Of a stretch of 64,000 nucleotides of DNA, positions 1 through 6,970 are shown piece after piece; the first letter of the stretch is position 1, and each line of letters opens with the position of its first letter. The stretch comes from an uncultured Altererythrobacter sp. (GTDB lineage Bacteria > Pseudomonadota > Alphaproteobacteria > Sphingomonadales > Sphingomonadaceae). Made by a program: the position numbers and the translations under genes. The notes under the pieces are model-generated. The model did not search any database. It saw only the letters and a program-made list of their open reading frames with translations, and was not told where the DNA came from. Location of the stretch: the NCBI GenBank assembly GCA_913055875.1, contig CAJXJY010000004.1, positions 186,001 to 250,000 of the forward strand. The letters are read 5' to 3'.

Positions 1-618
1 CGCGGAGAGGATCAGCGCCGAGGCGATCACGCCGTAGGTCGCGAAGGCCTCGCGGTCGCGCAGGCCGAGCGGACCGGTCAGCAGCACGCCGAACATCAGC
101 ACGCTCATCAGATTGCCGCCCGACCAGCCGAAGAACAGCCGGTAGGACTGCATGCTGGTGCGTTCTTCGTAATCCTGCGTCAGCTCGGGGATCAGCGCCG
201 AGCTGGGCGTCTCGTAGAAGGTGATGAAAGTGCGGATCAGCACTGCGAGGCAGGTGAGGTAGAGGAACAGCCCGGTATCGCCCCAGTCGGGCGGGTTCCA
301 CAGCAGGAAATAGCTCAGCGCGACGGGGATCGCGGCGGCATACATGAACGGGTGCCGCCGGCCCCAGCGCGAGCGGAAATTGTCGGACCAGTAGCCGACC
401 AGCGGATCGCTGATCGCGTCGAACACCAGCGCGATCAGGATAGCGAGCCCGACCAGTCCCGGTTCGAGCCCGACCACGGTGCCGTAGAACAGCAGCAGGA
501 AGTAGTCGAACCCGTTGTTCTTGATGCCGAACGCCGCAGCGCCGGTGCCGTGCGCCAGTTTCAGCCAGACGGGCTGCCTGCTGAGCGTCGCCGGTCCGGC
601 GCTTCGAATCTCCGCCAT
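1..618 (-). CDS. MFS_2 (GPH/MelB-type) symporter, 5' part only
   Basis: This is an inner-membrane transporter of the GPH/MelB branch of the major facilitator superfamily, which moves sugars or related solutes with a cation. Only the first 206 codons are present; the frame runs off the left edge. The start ATG lies at 618-616 on the minus strand and opens MAEIRSAGPATLSRQP. Hydrophobic helices follow from about residue 40. The family signature ISDPLVGYWSDN, followed by a basic SRWGRRHPF loop, sits near residues 68-92. The gene is divergent from the ArsR gene at 748, with both operator-like palindromes in the shared region. The substrate cannot be read from the sequence. Confidence 0.85.
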   Translation of the reverse strand, partial: MAEIRSAGPATLSRQPVWLKLAHGTGAAAFGIKNNGFDYFLLLFYGTVVGLEPGLVGLAILIALVFDAISDPLVGYWSDNFRSRWGRRHPFMYAAAIPVALSYFLLWNPPDWGDTGLFLYLTCLAVLIRTFITFYETPSSALIPELTQDYEERTSMQSYRLFFGWSGGNLMSVLMFGVLLTGPLGLRDREAFATYGVIASALILSA

Positions 619-700
619 CCGGCGCTCTCCCTCGCGGTCAGGCTAGCAGGCCGCGCGCGGTTGGCAACGCGGCTGTGAAGCCCGCCTGCCGTCCTAATAT

Positions 701-716
701 TCAACTGAATGGTTGA
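701..716. promoter_or_regulatory. ArsR operator-like palindrome 1
   Basis: TCAACTGAATGGTTGA is an imperfect 7-2-7 inverted repeat with the outer arms TCAAC/GTTGA intact. It overlaps a good -35 hexamer, TTGACT at 713-718. It repeats the site at 740-755 with centres 39 bp apart, close to four helical turns. The natural reader is the ArsR protein encoded immediately downstream (inference). Confidence 0.65.
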
Positions 717-741
717 CTGTGGGCCTCGGCTCGATTAATTC
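713..741 (+). promoter_or_regulatory. putative promoter giving a leaderless arsR transcript
   Basis: TTGACT (713-718) is followed after 17 bp by TAATTC (736-741). A start site about 7 bp downstream would fall at or next to the A of the arsR ATG (748). No Shine-Dalgarno sequence precedes that ATG, so the message may be leaderless. Both hexamers lie inside or beside the two palindromes, which fits repression by occlusion. Confidence 0.5.
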
Positions 742-755
742 AACCACATGGTTGA
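740..755. promoter_or_regulatory. ArsR operator-like palindrome 2 over the start codon
   Basis: TCAACCACATGGTTGA is a perfect 7-2-7 inverted repeat (TCAACCA-CA-TGGTTGA). It covers the -10 region edge and the start codon of the downstream ArsR-family gene, the expected place for an autorepressor site. Confidence 0.7.
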
Positions 756-1080
756 GCAATCCGCATTCCGCGACTCCGTGTTCCGCGCGCTGGCCGATCC
801 CACGCGGCGGACGATCGTCGAACGGCTGGCGGTCGGGGAGCGCACGGTCGGCGAAATCGCCGAGCCGCTGGCGATGAGCCTCGCCGCGGCATCGAAGCAT
901 ATCGGCGTGCTCGAACGCGCCGGGTTGGTGAAGCGGCGCAAGCGCGGACGCGAGCGGATCTGCTCGCTCGAACCGGGCGGCCTGTTCGCGGTGCGCGACT
1001 GGGTCGAACGCTATGCCGGGTTCTGGAACGAGCGGCTCGACGCGCTCGATGCGGCTTTGAAGGAGGATGCGAATGAGTGA
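748..1080 (+). CDS. ArsR/SmtB-family winged-helix regulator (SRPBCC-linked type)
   Basis: A 110-residue DNA-binding repressor. The winged helix spans about residues 8-85, with the recognition region LAMSLAAASKHIGVLERAGLV. There is no cysteine metal-binding motif, so this is not a metal sensor. It matches the group of ArsR proteins encoded beside AHSA1/SRPBCC proteins. The last codons carry AAGGAGG, the ribosome site for the next gene, and the two genes overlap by 8 bp, so they are one operon with translational coupling. Two copies of a TCAAC..GTTGA palindrome upstream suggest autoregulation. The inducer is unknown. Confidence 0.88.
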   Translation: MVEQSAFRDSVFRALADPTRRTIVERLAVGERTVGEIAEPLAMSLAAASKHIGVLERAGLVKRRKRGRERICSLEPGGLFAVRDWVERYAGFWNERLDALDAALKEDANE

Positions 1081-1600
1081 CTACGGCAGGCAGACCGGGC
1101 CGGACCAGCTCGAATTCCGGCGGCGTTTCGCGGCCGATATCGAGACCGTCTGGGCGTTCCTGACCGATCCCGCCAAGCGCGAGACATGGTTCTGCGGTGG
1201 CGTCACCGAACCGCGCGCGGGCGGGAGGATCGTGTTCGATTTCGATCACCGCAAGCTGTCCGAGCGCCCGCCGCCGGACAAATATGCGCACGATGCGGTG
1301 ACATGCTTCGAAGGCGAGGTGCTGGTCTACGCGCCGCCGCACAAGCTCGCCTTCAGCTGGCCCGAAGCGGACGGCGAGGGCTCGCGGGTCGAGATCACGC
1401 TGACCGAGACCGGTCGGGGCGAAACCGAACTGCATCTGGTCCATAGCGGGCTCGGCACCCGCGAATACCGCATCGGCGCCTCGGCCGGCTGGCATGCGCA
1501 TTTCGACCTTCTCGCCGACATCGCGGCGGGCCGGGAACCGCGCGATTTCTGGGACCGTCATATGGCGCTGGAGGACGAGTACGGCGAGCGCGACGCCTGA
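1073..1600 (+). CDS. SRPBCC (AHSA1-like) domain protein
   Basis: A 175-residue single-domain protein of the START/SRPBCC superfamily, a helix-grip fold with a hydrophobic cavity. The pattern is clear: FRRRFAADIETVWAFLTDP at the N-terminus, then WFCGG, the EVLVYAPPHKLAFSWP strand pair, and a final HMALEDEYGERDA helix. I chose the ATG at 1073 over the one at 1067 because AAGGAGG (1060-1066) then sits 6 nt upstream. It overlaps the ArsR stop codon, as in many ArsR-AHSA1 operons. The ligand is not known; a role in stress or small-molecule binding is inference. Confidence 0.88.
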   Translation: MSDYGRQTGPDQLEFRRRFAADIETVWAFLTDPAKRETWFCGGVTEPRAGGRIVFDFDHRKLSERPPPDKYAHDAVTCFEGEVLVYAPPHKLAFSWPEADGEGSRVEITLTETGRGETELHLVHSGLGTREYRIGASAGWHAHFDLLADIAAGREPRDFWDRHMALEDEYGERDA

Positions 1601-1604
1601 CGCT

Positions 1605-1820
1605 CTACCCCCAGCGGCCGGTTTCCATCCAGATCAGGAACCGCCTCAGCGGCAGCAGCCAGATCACGCCGAGGATCACGTAGACGACAGTCTGCGCCAG
1701 CGTCGGCCAGTCCCCGATCAGGTCGGGCAGGTATCGCGCGATCACCAGGCCGTAGACGGTCAGTCCCGCGAGCAGGGCAAGGATGCCGACGGGGATGCGC
1801 CAGGTCGGTTCCTGCCTCAT
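1605..1820 (-). CDS. DUF2842 small membrane protein
   Basis: A 71-residue protein that starts MRQEPTWRIPVGILALL and has two hydrophobic helices joined by a short IGDWPTLAQ segment. It ends in the conserved-looking WLLPLRRFLIWMETGRWG. Size, position and the C-terminal WMETGRW motif match DUF2842, an alphaproteobacterial family of unknown function. Its ATG overlaps the stop of the 5-formyl-THF cyclo-ligase gene (ATGA), so it is translated from the same message. Confidence 0.8.
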   Translation of the reverse strand: MRQEPTWRIPVGILALLAGLTVYGLVIARYLPDLIGDWPTLAQTVVYVILGVIWLLPLRRFLIWMETGRWG

Positions 1821-2401
1821 GCGAACGCTCCGTAGAGACGGGTCGGGGTGACGATCGCAGCGAGCGGCATGTCGTGCTCCTCGACCGGCAGGCTTTCGCA
1901 CAGCTGGCAATCCCACGCCATCCCGATCGCGACCGTGCCGGGGTGGTCGGCGAGCCAGCGGTCGTAATGCCCGCCGCCCTGGCCGATCCGCTCGCCGCGC
2001 TCGGTGAAGCCGAGCAGCGGCACGAACAGCACGGTCGGTTCAACCGCAGCGGCATCCGCCGCCGGCTGCATCAGGCCGAACGGTCCGTCTTCGAGATCGC
2101 TCTCGCCGAGCGGATCGGTATGCCGCGCGAACTGCATCGGGGCGGACCGTCCGTCGAAGCGAGGCAGCGCGATCGTGTGGCCGTGTTCGAGGAAGAAGTT
2201 GGCGTAGTGGCTGGTCGGAGCCTCGTAGGGCGTGGCGCGGTAGAGACCGATCACGGCGTTGTGCGCGATGACGTCGAGCAGAGGGGCGGGGGGATGGCGG
2301 AACAGCAGGCCACGCGTCGCATCGGGGAGAGCCGCGACGTGATCCTGTCGGGCGGCGCGCAGCGATTTGCGGAGTTCGGATTTGTCCTTCACACGCACCA
2401 A
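1817..2401 (-). CDS. fau: 5-formyltetrahydrofolate cyclo-ligase
   Basis: A cytosolic enzyme that converts 5-formyl-THF to 5,10-methenyl-THF with ATP, returning a storage folate to the one-carbon pool. The 194-residue length is typical. The N-terminal KSELRKSLRAARQD helix is present, as are the substrate and phosphate-loop motifs FVPLLGFTERGERIGQGGGHYDRWL. No ATG is available; TTG at 2401 or the nearby GTG codons at 2398 and 2392 are possible starts, and GGGAAG just upstream does not decide between them. It lies downstream of zapA and the candidate 6S RNA, the classic zapA-ssrS-ygfA order. Confidence 0.92.
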   Translation of the reverse strand: MVRVKDKSELRKSLRAARQDHVAALPDATRGLLFRHPPAPLLDVIAHNAVIGLYRATPYEAPTSHYANFFLEHGHTIALPRFDGRSAPMQFARHTDPLGESDLEDGPFGLMQPAADAAAVEPTVLFVPLLGFTERGERIGQGGGHYDRWLADHPGTVAIGMAWDCQLCESLPVEEHDMPLAAIVTPTRLYGAFA

Positions 2402-2408
2402 CTTCCCA

Positions 2409-2503
2409 ATCCGTTCGCCCTGAGCCTGTCGAAGGGCTGCCTTGCGTTAAGCGCAGCGCTAGAAGAAAGTGCAGGGCTTCGACAAGCTCAGCCCGAACGG
2501 ATT
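2409..2503. repeat. sphingomonad-type inverted repeat
   Basis: Two arms of about 33 bp face each other: 2409-2440, containing CCTGAGCCTGTCGAAGG, and 2471-2503, containing CTTCGACAAGCTCAGCCC. They share about nine tenths of positions and are separated by 30 bp. I recognise this as the dispersed extragenic palindrome common in sphingomonad genomes. It lies between the candidate 6S RNA and fau and could fold into a long hairpin in the readthrough transcript. Confidence 0.75.
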
Positions 2504-2530
2504 GATAGGTTGCGGCGAGTTTAGTCGCTG

Positions 2531-2637
2531 TTCAAGTAGCCAAGCGATAGCGCGAGAAACCTGCGCTCAAGCAGCGAAGCGGTAGCGCAGAAAACAGCGC
2601 GCTCAAGTAGCGCGAAGCGCGGTAGCGCAACAAGAAC
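2531..2637 (-). repeat. three tandem GCTACTTGAGCGC hairpin elements
   Basis: Three diverged units (2531-2560, 2561-2598, 2599-2637) each read, on the minus strand, GCGCTAYCGC..GCTACTTGAGCGC and can fold through GCGCT/AGCGC arms. The unit nearest the 6S gene begins TTCTTGTTGCGCTA. The same string follows the ancestral tRNA-Glu end at 45974, and related copies follow tRNA-Leu. Together with the inverted repeat at 2409-2503 they fill most of the 440-bp gap between fau and zapA. No coding sequence is apparent here. Confidence 0.7.
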
Positions 2638-2659
2638 GTGGCGGAACCACCATGGGTCG

Positions 2660-2838
2660 TTGCCTCGAAATCCTCTGACGCCAAAACGTCAGGTGGGCGC
2701 CGTGATGCCCCGGTCCCCAGGTTCCATTCCGAAGAATGCAGGGGCCCGTGTTCCGGGACAGGGACAGCTCCCTTGGATTGCTTATAGCCTCAGGGATATT
2801 CACTCGCGGCTCGTGCCGGGCAGTCCCGCCAAGGACCT
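2660..2838 (-). ncRNA. ssrS: 6S RNA (candidate)
   Basis: 6S RNA mimics an open promoter and binds sigma70 RNA polymerase. Evidence is position and structure. It sits between zapA and fau, the usual ssrS neighbourhood, and contains the 6S-like TATCCCTGAGGCTAT string on the 5' side of a central bulge. An apical stem follows (CATTC-TTCG-GAATG), enclosed by CCCCTG/CTGGGG pairing, and GGCGCCCACCTG on the 3' side can pair back toward GGCGGG near the 5' end. The ends are approximate. A covariance-model hit would settle it. Confidence 0.68.
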
Positions 2839-2840
2839 AT

Positions 2841-3410
2841 TTAGGTATCCGTCGCCTTACCCTCAAGCTTGTCGGCGCAATTCTCGAGCAGTTCGGCGAA
2901 GCGTTCGAGCGCGGGGGCGAGATCGGGATCGACCGCCTGCTCCGACTGCGGCGCGCCTTCGGCCTGCGTGTTCCCTTCGGCGAGCGCGGCGCGCAATTCC
3001 TCGGTTTCCTCCTGCAGCGCATCGCGCTCCTCGACCAGTCCCGACAGCCCCGAGCGCAGTTCCGCCTCGACCTGCTCCGCGTCGTCGAGCTCGGAGCGCA
3101 GCTTGTCGAGATCGGCGCGGATCGCCTCGACCTGTTTCGCGGCCGCCTGCCGCATTTCGTCCAGTTCCTCGCGCAGCCGGTCCGCCTCGCCCGCATCGGC
3201 GGTGGCGGAATTCTTCAGCTGGTGCAGGTCCTCGGCGATCAGCAGCGCGGCGAACAGCAGGTTCTGCGCCTCCTGCGGCGCGCGGTTGTCGCCCAGTTCG
3301 GCGATCTTGGCGTCGACCGCTGCGCCGAGCCGCGCGACGTGACCTTCCTCGCCCTCGGCGCAGGCGACGGTGTATTGCCGGCCGCCGATCGAGAAGCTCG
3401 CCTGGCTCAC
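2841..3410 (-). CDS. zapA: cell-division protein ZapA with long coiled-coil extension
   Basis: ZapA binds FtsZ and bundles or aligns Z-ring filaments. Residues 1-60 carry the ZapA fold: FSIGGRQYTVACAEGEE, then HVARLGAAVDAKIAEL and the LLFAALLIAEDLHQL helix. The rest, to residue 189, is an uninterrupted Glu/Arg/Ala-rich coiled coil (LREELDEMRQ, LRSELDDAEQ, LQEETEELRAALAE). Typical ZapA is about 100-120 residues, so the tail is unusually long. The start is GTG at 3410, overlapping the stop of the upstream ZauP-like gene (GTGA). Confidence 0.88.
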   Translation of the reverse strand: MSQASFSIGGRQYTVACAEGEEGHVARLGAAVDAKIAELGDNRAPQEAQNLLFAALLIAEDLHQLKNSATADAGEADRLREELDEMRQAAAKQVEAIRADLDKLRSELDDAEQVEAELRSGLSGLVEERDALQEETEELRAALAEGNTQAEGAPQSEQAVDPDLAPALERFAELLENCADKLEGKATDT

Positions 3411-3601
3411 GATTCCAGTTTCCCGATCAGGTCGTCGAGGTCTTTCAGTGTGTTGGAGACGGTCTCGCGCAATTCCTCGTGCTTGACGACGAGCCCCGAC
3501 ACCGAAGAGGGCGGGGGGCGCACGCTGTCGGCGGCGTCGGCGATGCGTGCCAGCGCCGCTTCGATCCGCTGCACCGCGTTTTCGATCCGGTCCCCGCTCA
3601 T
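3407..3601 (-). CDS. ZauP-like small coiled-coil protein upstream of ZapA
   Basis: A 64-residue protein, MSGDRIENAVQRIEAALARI through DLDDLIGKLES, helical with regularly spaced hydrophobic residues. In Caulobacter a small coiled-coil protein, ZauP, is encoded directly upstream of zapA and works with it on the Z-ring. Position, size and translational coupling (its TGA overlaps the zapA GTG) match that pair. The assignment rests on synteny and coiled-coil character, not on a diagnostic motif. Confidence 0.7.
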   Translation of the reverse strand: MSGDRIENAVQRIEAALARIADAADSVRPPPSSVSGLVVKHEELRETVSNTLKDLDDLIGKLES

Positions 3602-3797
3602 GGCCGGGGAAATTAGCCAATTGGCGTGCCGCTGCAAAGGCTTGGCGGGGCCTGTTGATAAATCGCGCCGAACTCGGGCAGTGCGGTGCGATCGGGGGAA
3701 GCCGTCGGCACCGTGGTTGACCTCGCGGCGAGGGTCCGCGAAGGCATCGCGCACCCGCGAATCGCATGCGGGATGTTTGCTGCAGGAGCCCGCCCGC

Positions 3798-5777
3798 ATG
3801 AGCCTCGATCCCGCCCGCCTCGTGCCCATGGCCAACGCCATCCGGGCGCTGTCGATGGATGCGGTACAGGCGGCCAATTCGGGCCATCCCGGCATGCCGA
3901 TGGGCATGGCCGATGTCGCGACGGTGCTGTGGTCGAAATATCTCAAGTTCGACCCTGGCGCGCCCGCCTGGGCCGACCGCGACCGCTTCGTGCTCAGCGC
4001 GGGCCACGGCTCGATGCTGATCTACAGCCTGCTGCACCTGTCGGGCTACGCCGCGCCGACGATCGACGACATTCGGAATTTCCGCCAGCTCGGATCCCCG
4101 TGCGCAGGGCATCCGGAGAATTTCCTGCTCGACGCGGTCGAATGCACCACCGGCCCGCTGGGGCAGGGGCTGGCGATGGCGGTCGGCATGGCGATGGCCG
4201 AGCGGCATCTCAATGCCGTGTTCGGCGACGAGCTGGTCGATCACCGCACCTGGGTGGTTGCGGGCGACGGGTGCCTGATGGAGGGCATCAACCACGAGGC
4301 GATCGGCCTCGCCGGGCATTTGAAGCTCGGCCGGATGATCGTGCTGTGGGACGACAACAACATCACTATCGACGGCGGCACAGACCTCTCGACCAGCGAG
4401 GACATCAAGGCGCGCTATGCCGCGACCGGCTGGCACGTCGCCGAATGCGACGGCCACGATTTCGGCGATATCGAACGCGCCATCGACGAAGCGCTCGCCG
4501 ACGAGCGCCCGTCGCTGGTCGCGTGCAGGACGGTGATCGGCAAGGGCGCGCCCAACAAGCAGGGCACCAGCGCCACCCACGGCGCGCCGCTCGGCGAGGA
4601 CGAGATCGCCGCCGCGCGCGAAACGCTCGGCTGGGAGCACGGTCCGTTCGTGATCCCCGACGATATCCTGTCCGACTGGCGCGCGACCGGCGAAAGCGGC
4701 AAGGCGGCGCATGGCGAGTGGCGGGACCGGCTCGGCGCGAGCCCGAACAAGGCCGAATTCACCCGCCGCATGGCGGGCGAACTGGCGGAGGATTTCCAGC
4801 TCGACAACTACATCCAGTCGCTGATGAAGGAGCCGCAGAAGGTCGCCACGCGCAAGGCGTCCGAAATGGCGCTGACCCACGTCAACACCTACCTGCCCGA
4901 AACCATCGGCGGCAGCGCCGACCTGACCGGCTCGAACAACACCAAGGCGGGCGGGATCGAGCCGTTCACCGCCGCCAATTACGCCGGGCGCTACGTCTAT
5001 TACGGGATCCGCGAATTCGGTATGGCGGCGGCGATGAACGGGATGGCGCTGCATGGCGGCGTGATCCCCTATGGCGGGACCTTCCTCGTCTTCACCGACT
5101 ATGCGCGCGGGGCGATCCGCCTGTCGGCGCTGCAGCAGGCGCGCGTGATCTACGTGATGACACATGACAGCATCGGCCTCGGCGAGGACGGACCGACGCA
5201 CCAGCCGGTCGAGCACCTCGCTTCGCTGCGCGCGATGCCCAACCTGCTGGTGATGCGCCCCTGCGATGCGGTCGAGACCGCCGAATGCTGGGCGCTCGCG
5301 CTAGAACAGACGGACCGCCCGACCGTGCTCGCGCTGAGCCGCCAGGGCCTGCCACAGGTCCGCAACGCGCCCGACGAGACCGACCAGTGCCGCTACGGCG
5401 CCTACCGGCTCAAGCGCGCGGGCAATGCTCACAAGGTGACGCTGATCGCCACGGGCTCCGAAGTGCACGTCGCGCTAGAAACCGCCGAGAAGCTCGAACG
5501 CGAGGGGGTCGGGGCGAGCGTCGTCTCGATGGTCTGCACCGAGCTGTTCGACGAGCAGGATGCGGCTTACCGCGCCGACATGCTCCCCGCCGACACGCTC
5601 AAGGTTTCGGTCGAGGCGGGGGCCACGTTCGGGTGGGAGCGCTACACCGGCACCGATGGCCTCAATATCGGCCTCGACCGCTTCGGCGCTTCGGCTCCGG
5701 CGGACGACCTTTTCGAGAAATTCGGCTTCACGGCGGACGCGATAGTCCCGCAGATCATGAACAAACTCAAAGACTAG
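3798..5777 (+). CDS. tkt: transketolase
   Basis: A thiamine-diphosphate enzyme that moves two-carbon ketol units between sugar phosphates in the pentose phosphate pathway. The 659-residue length is normal. N-terminal AANSGHPGMPMGMADV carries the conserved substrate and cofactor histidine. The TPP motif GDGCLMEGINHEA followed by DDNN is intact, as are the pyrimidine-domain VYYGIREFGMAAAMNG and THDSIGLGEDGPTHQPVEHL. The start ATG at 3798 follows GCAGGAG; the much longer open frame upstream is fortuitous. It heads a same-strand run tkt-gap-pgk-fda. Confidence 0.96.
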   Translation: MSLDPARLVPMANAIRALSMDAVQAANSGHPGMPMGMADVATVLWSKYLKFDPGAPAWADRDRFVLSAGHGSMLIYSLLHLSGYAAPTIDDIRNFRQLGSPCAGHPENFLLDAVECTTGPLGQGLAMAVGMAMAERHLNAVFGDELVDHRTWVVAGDGCLMEGINHEAIGLAGHLKLGRMIVLWDDNNITIDGGTDLSTSEDIKARYAATGWHVAECDGHDFGDIERAIDEALADERPSLVACRTVIGKGAPNKQGTSATHGAPLGEDEIAAARETLGWEHGPFVIPDDILSDWRATGESGKAAHGEWRDRLGASPNKAEFTRRMAGELAEDFQLDNYIQSLMKEPQKVATRKASEMALTHVNTYLPETIGGSADLTGSNNTKAGGIEPFTAANYAGRYVYYGIREFGMAAAMNGMALHGGVIPYGGTFLVFTDYARGAIRLSALQQARVIYVMTHDSIGLGEDGPTHQPVEHLASLRAMPNLLVMRPCDAVETAECWALALEQTDRPTVLALSRQGLPQVRNAPDETDQCRYGAYRLKRAGNAHKVTLIATGSEVHVALETAEKLEREGVGASVVSMVCTELFDEQDAAYRADMLPADTLKVSVEAGATFGWERYTGTDGLNIGLDRFGASAPADDLFEKFGFTADAIVPQIMNKLKD

Positions 5778-5792
5778 GCAGGAGTTCTTTCC

Positions 5793-6800
5793 ATGGCGAC
5801 CAAGGTTGCAATCAACGGTTTCGGGCGCATCGGCCGCCTCGTGGCGCGCGCCATTCTCGAGCGCGACGACCACGATCTCGAACTGGTCTCGATCAACGAT
5901 CTGGCGGACACGAAATCGAACGCGCTGCTGTTCCAGTACGACAGTACGCACGGCCGCTTCCCGGGCACCGTCGAGGTCGGCGACAACGCGATCGTCGTCA
6001 ACGGCAAGTCGATCGCGGTCACCAGCGAACGCGATCCGGGTGCCCTGCCGCATGCCGAGCAGGGCATCGACATCGTCCTCGAATGCACGGGTTTCTTCCA
6101 GTCGCACGAGGCTGCCGAGCCGCACCTAAAGGCGGGCGCCAAGCGCGTGCTGATCTCGGCTCCGGCCAAGAACGTCACCGCGACGATCGTCTATGGCGTC
6201 AACCACGACACGCTGACCAGCGAGGACGTGATCGTCTCGAACGCCAGCTGCACCACCAACTGCCTCTCGCCGATGGCCAAGGTGCTGCACGACACCGTCG
6301 GGATAGAGCGCGGCTTCATGACCACGATCCACAGCTACACCAACGACCAGCGCATGCTCGACCAGATGCACGGAGACATGCGCCGCGCCCGCGGCGGCGC
6401 GCAGAACATGATCCCGACCACCACCGGCGCGGCGCGCGCCGTCGGCCTCGTCCTGCCCGAACTCGCGGGCAAGCTGGACGGCTCGTCGGTGCGCGTGCCC
6501 ACGCCCAATGTCAGCCTGGTCGACCTCGTCTTCACCCCGGGCCGCGACACCAGCGCCGAGGAACTCAACGCCGCGCTCAAGGCGGCGTCCGAAGGCGCGA
6601 TGAAGGGCGTGCTCGACTATACCGACCAGCCGCTCGTCAGCAGCGACTTCAACCACTATCCGGCCAGCTCGGCCATCGACAGCCTCGAGACCTCGGTCAT
6701 GGAAGGCAAGCTCGCGCGGGTGGTGTCGTGGTACGACAACGAATGGGGCTTCTCCAACCGCATGATCGACACGGCGGGCGTGATGGCGGGTCTGATGTGA
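5793..6800 (+). CDS. gap: glyceraldehyde-3-phosphate dehydrogenase, type I
   Basis: Converts glyceraldehyde-3-phosphate, NAD(P)+ and phosphate to 1,3-bisphosphoglycerate in the cytosol. It has 335 residues. The Rossmann motif [12 protein letters not shown] is at the N-terminus, the catalytic cysteine lies in [12 protein letters not shown] near residue 153, and [11 protein letters not shown] and [12 protein letters not shown] are conserved. The ATG follows AGGAG, 15 bp after the tkt stop, so both are probably cotranscribed. Confidence 0.97.
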   Translation: MATKVAINGFGRIGRLVARAILERDDHDLELVSINDLADTKSNALLFQYDSTHGRFPGTVEVGDNAIVVNGKSIAVTSERDPGALPHAEQGIDIVLECTGFFQSHEAAEPHLKAGAKRVLISAPAKNVTATIVYGVNHDTLTSEDVIVSNASCTTNCLSPMAKVLHDTVGIERGFMTTIHSYTNDQRMLDQMHGDMRRARGGAQNMIPTTTGAARAVGLVLPELAGKLDGSSVRVPTPNVSLVDLVFTPGRDTSAEELNAALKAASEGAMKGVLDYTDQPLVSSDFNHYPASSAIDSLETSVMEGKLARVVSWYDNEWGFSNRMIDTAGVMAGLM

Positions 6801-6808
6801 AACCCTTG

Positions 6809-6833
6809 ATCCTTCTCCCGCGGGGAGAAGGAT
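6809..6833 (+). terminator. perfect 11-bp hairpin after gap
   Basis: ATCCTTCTCCC and GGGAGAAGGAT are separated by a 3-nt loop, 8 bp after the gap stop codon. There is no T-run, so it may act as an mRNA 3'-end stabiliser or attenuator rather than a full intrinsic terminator. A related CCTCTCCC/GGGAGAGG hairpin lies at 6942-6960, just before pgk. Confidence 0.55.
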
Positions 6834-6941
6834 AGCGCAGCTTGCCGCGAAAGCGGCTAGCGTAGCTTGGATGAGGGCTTCGAAGCGTCGGGAACCCTCA
6901 CCCAACTCCGCCTAGCGAGCAAGCTCGCAAGGCTCTGTATC

Positions 6942-6960
6942 CCTCTCCCACCGGGAGAGG
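6942..6960. repeat. 8-bp hairpin adjoining the pgk ribosome site
   Basis: CCTCTCCC-ACC-GGGAGAGG forms a perfect hairpin whose right arm runs straight into GGAAAGGAAGG, the pgk Shine-Dalgarno region. It is similar in sequence to the hairpin after gap and may be a second copy of the same element. Confidence 0.5.
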
Positions 6961-6970
6961 AAAGGAAGGT

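Noticed and set aside
740-1561. Long minus-strand frame opposite the ArsR/SRPBCC genes
   Set aside because: Arg/Pro/Ala-rich antisense translation typical of GC-rich shadow frames; the opposite strand encodes clear family motifs.
2841-5216. 791-residue minus-strand frame ending as ZapA
   Set aside because: Only the last 189 residues are ZapA; the rest is antisense to transketolase.
2736-5777. 1013-residue open frame ending as transketolase
   Set aside because: Transketolase begins at 3798 with a ribosome site; the upstream part runs through zapA, the ZauP-like gene and the 6S region in antisense and has no matching family.
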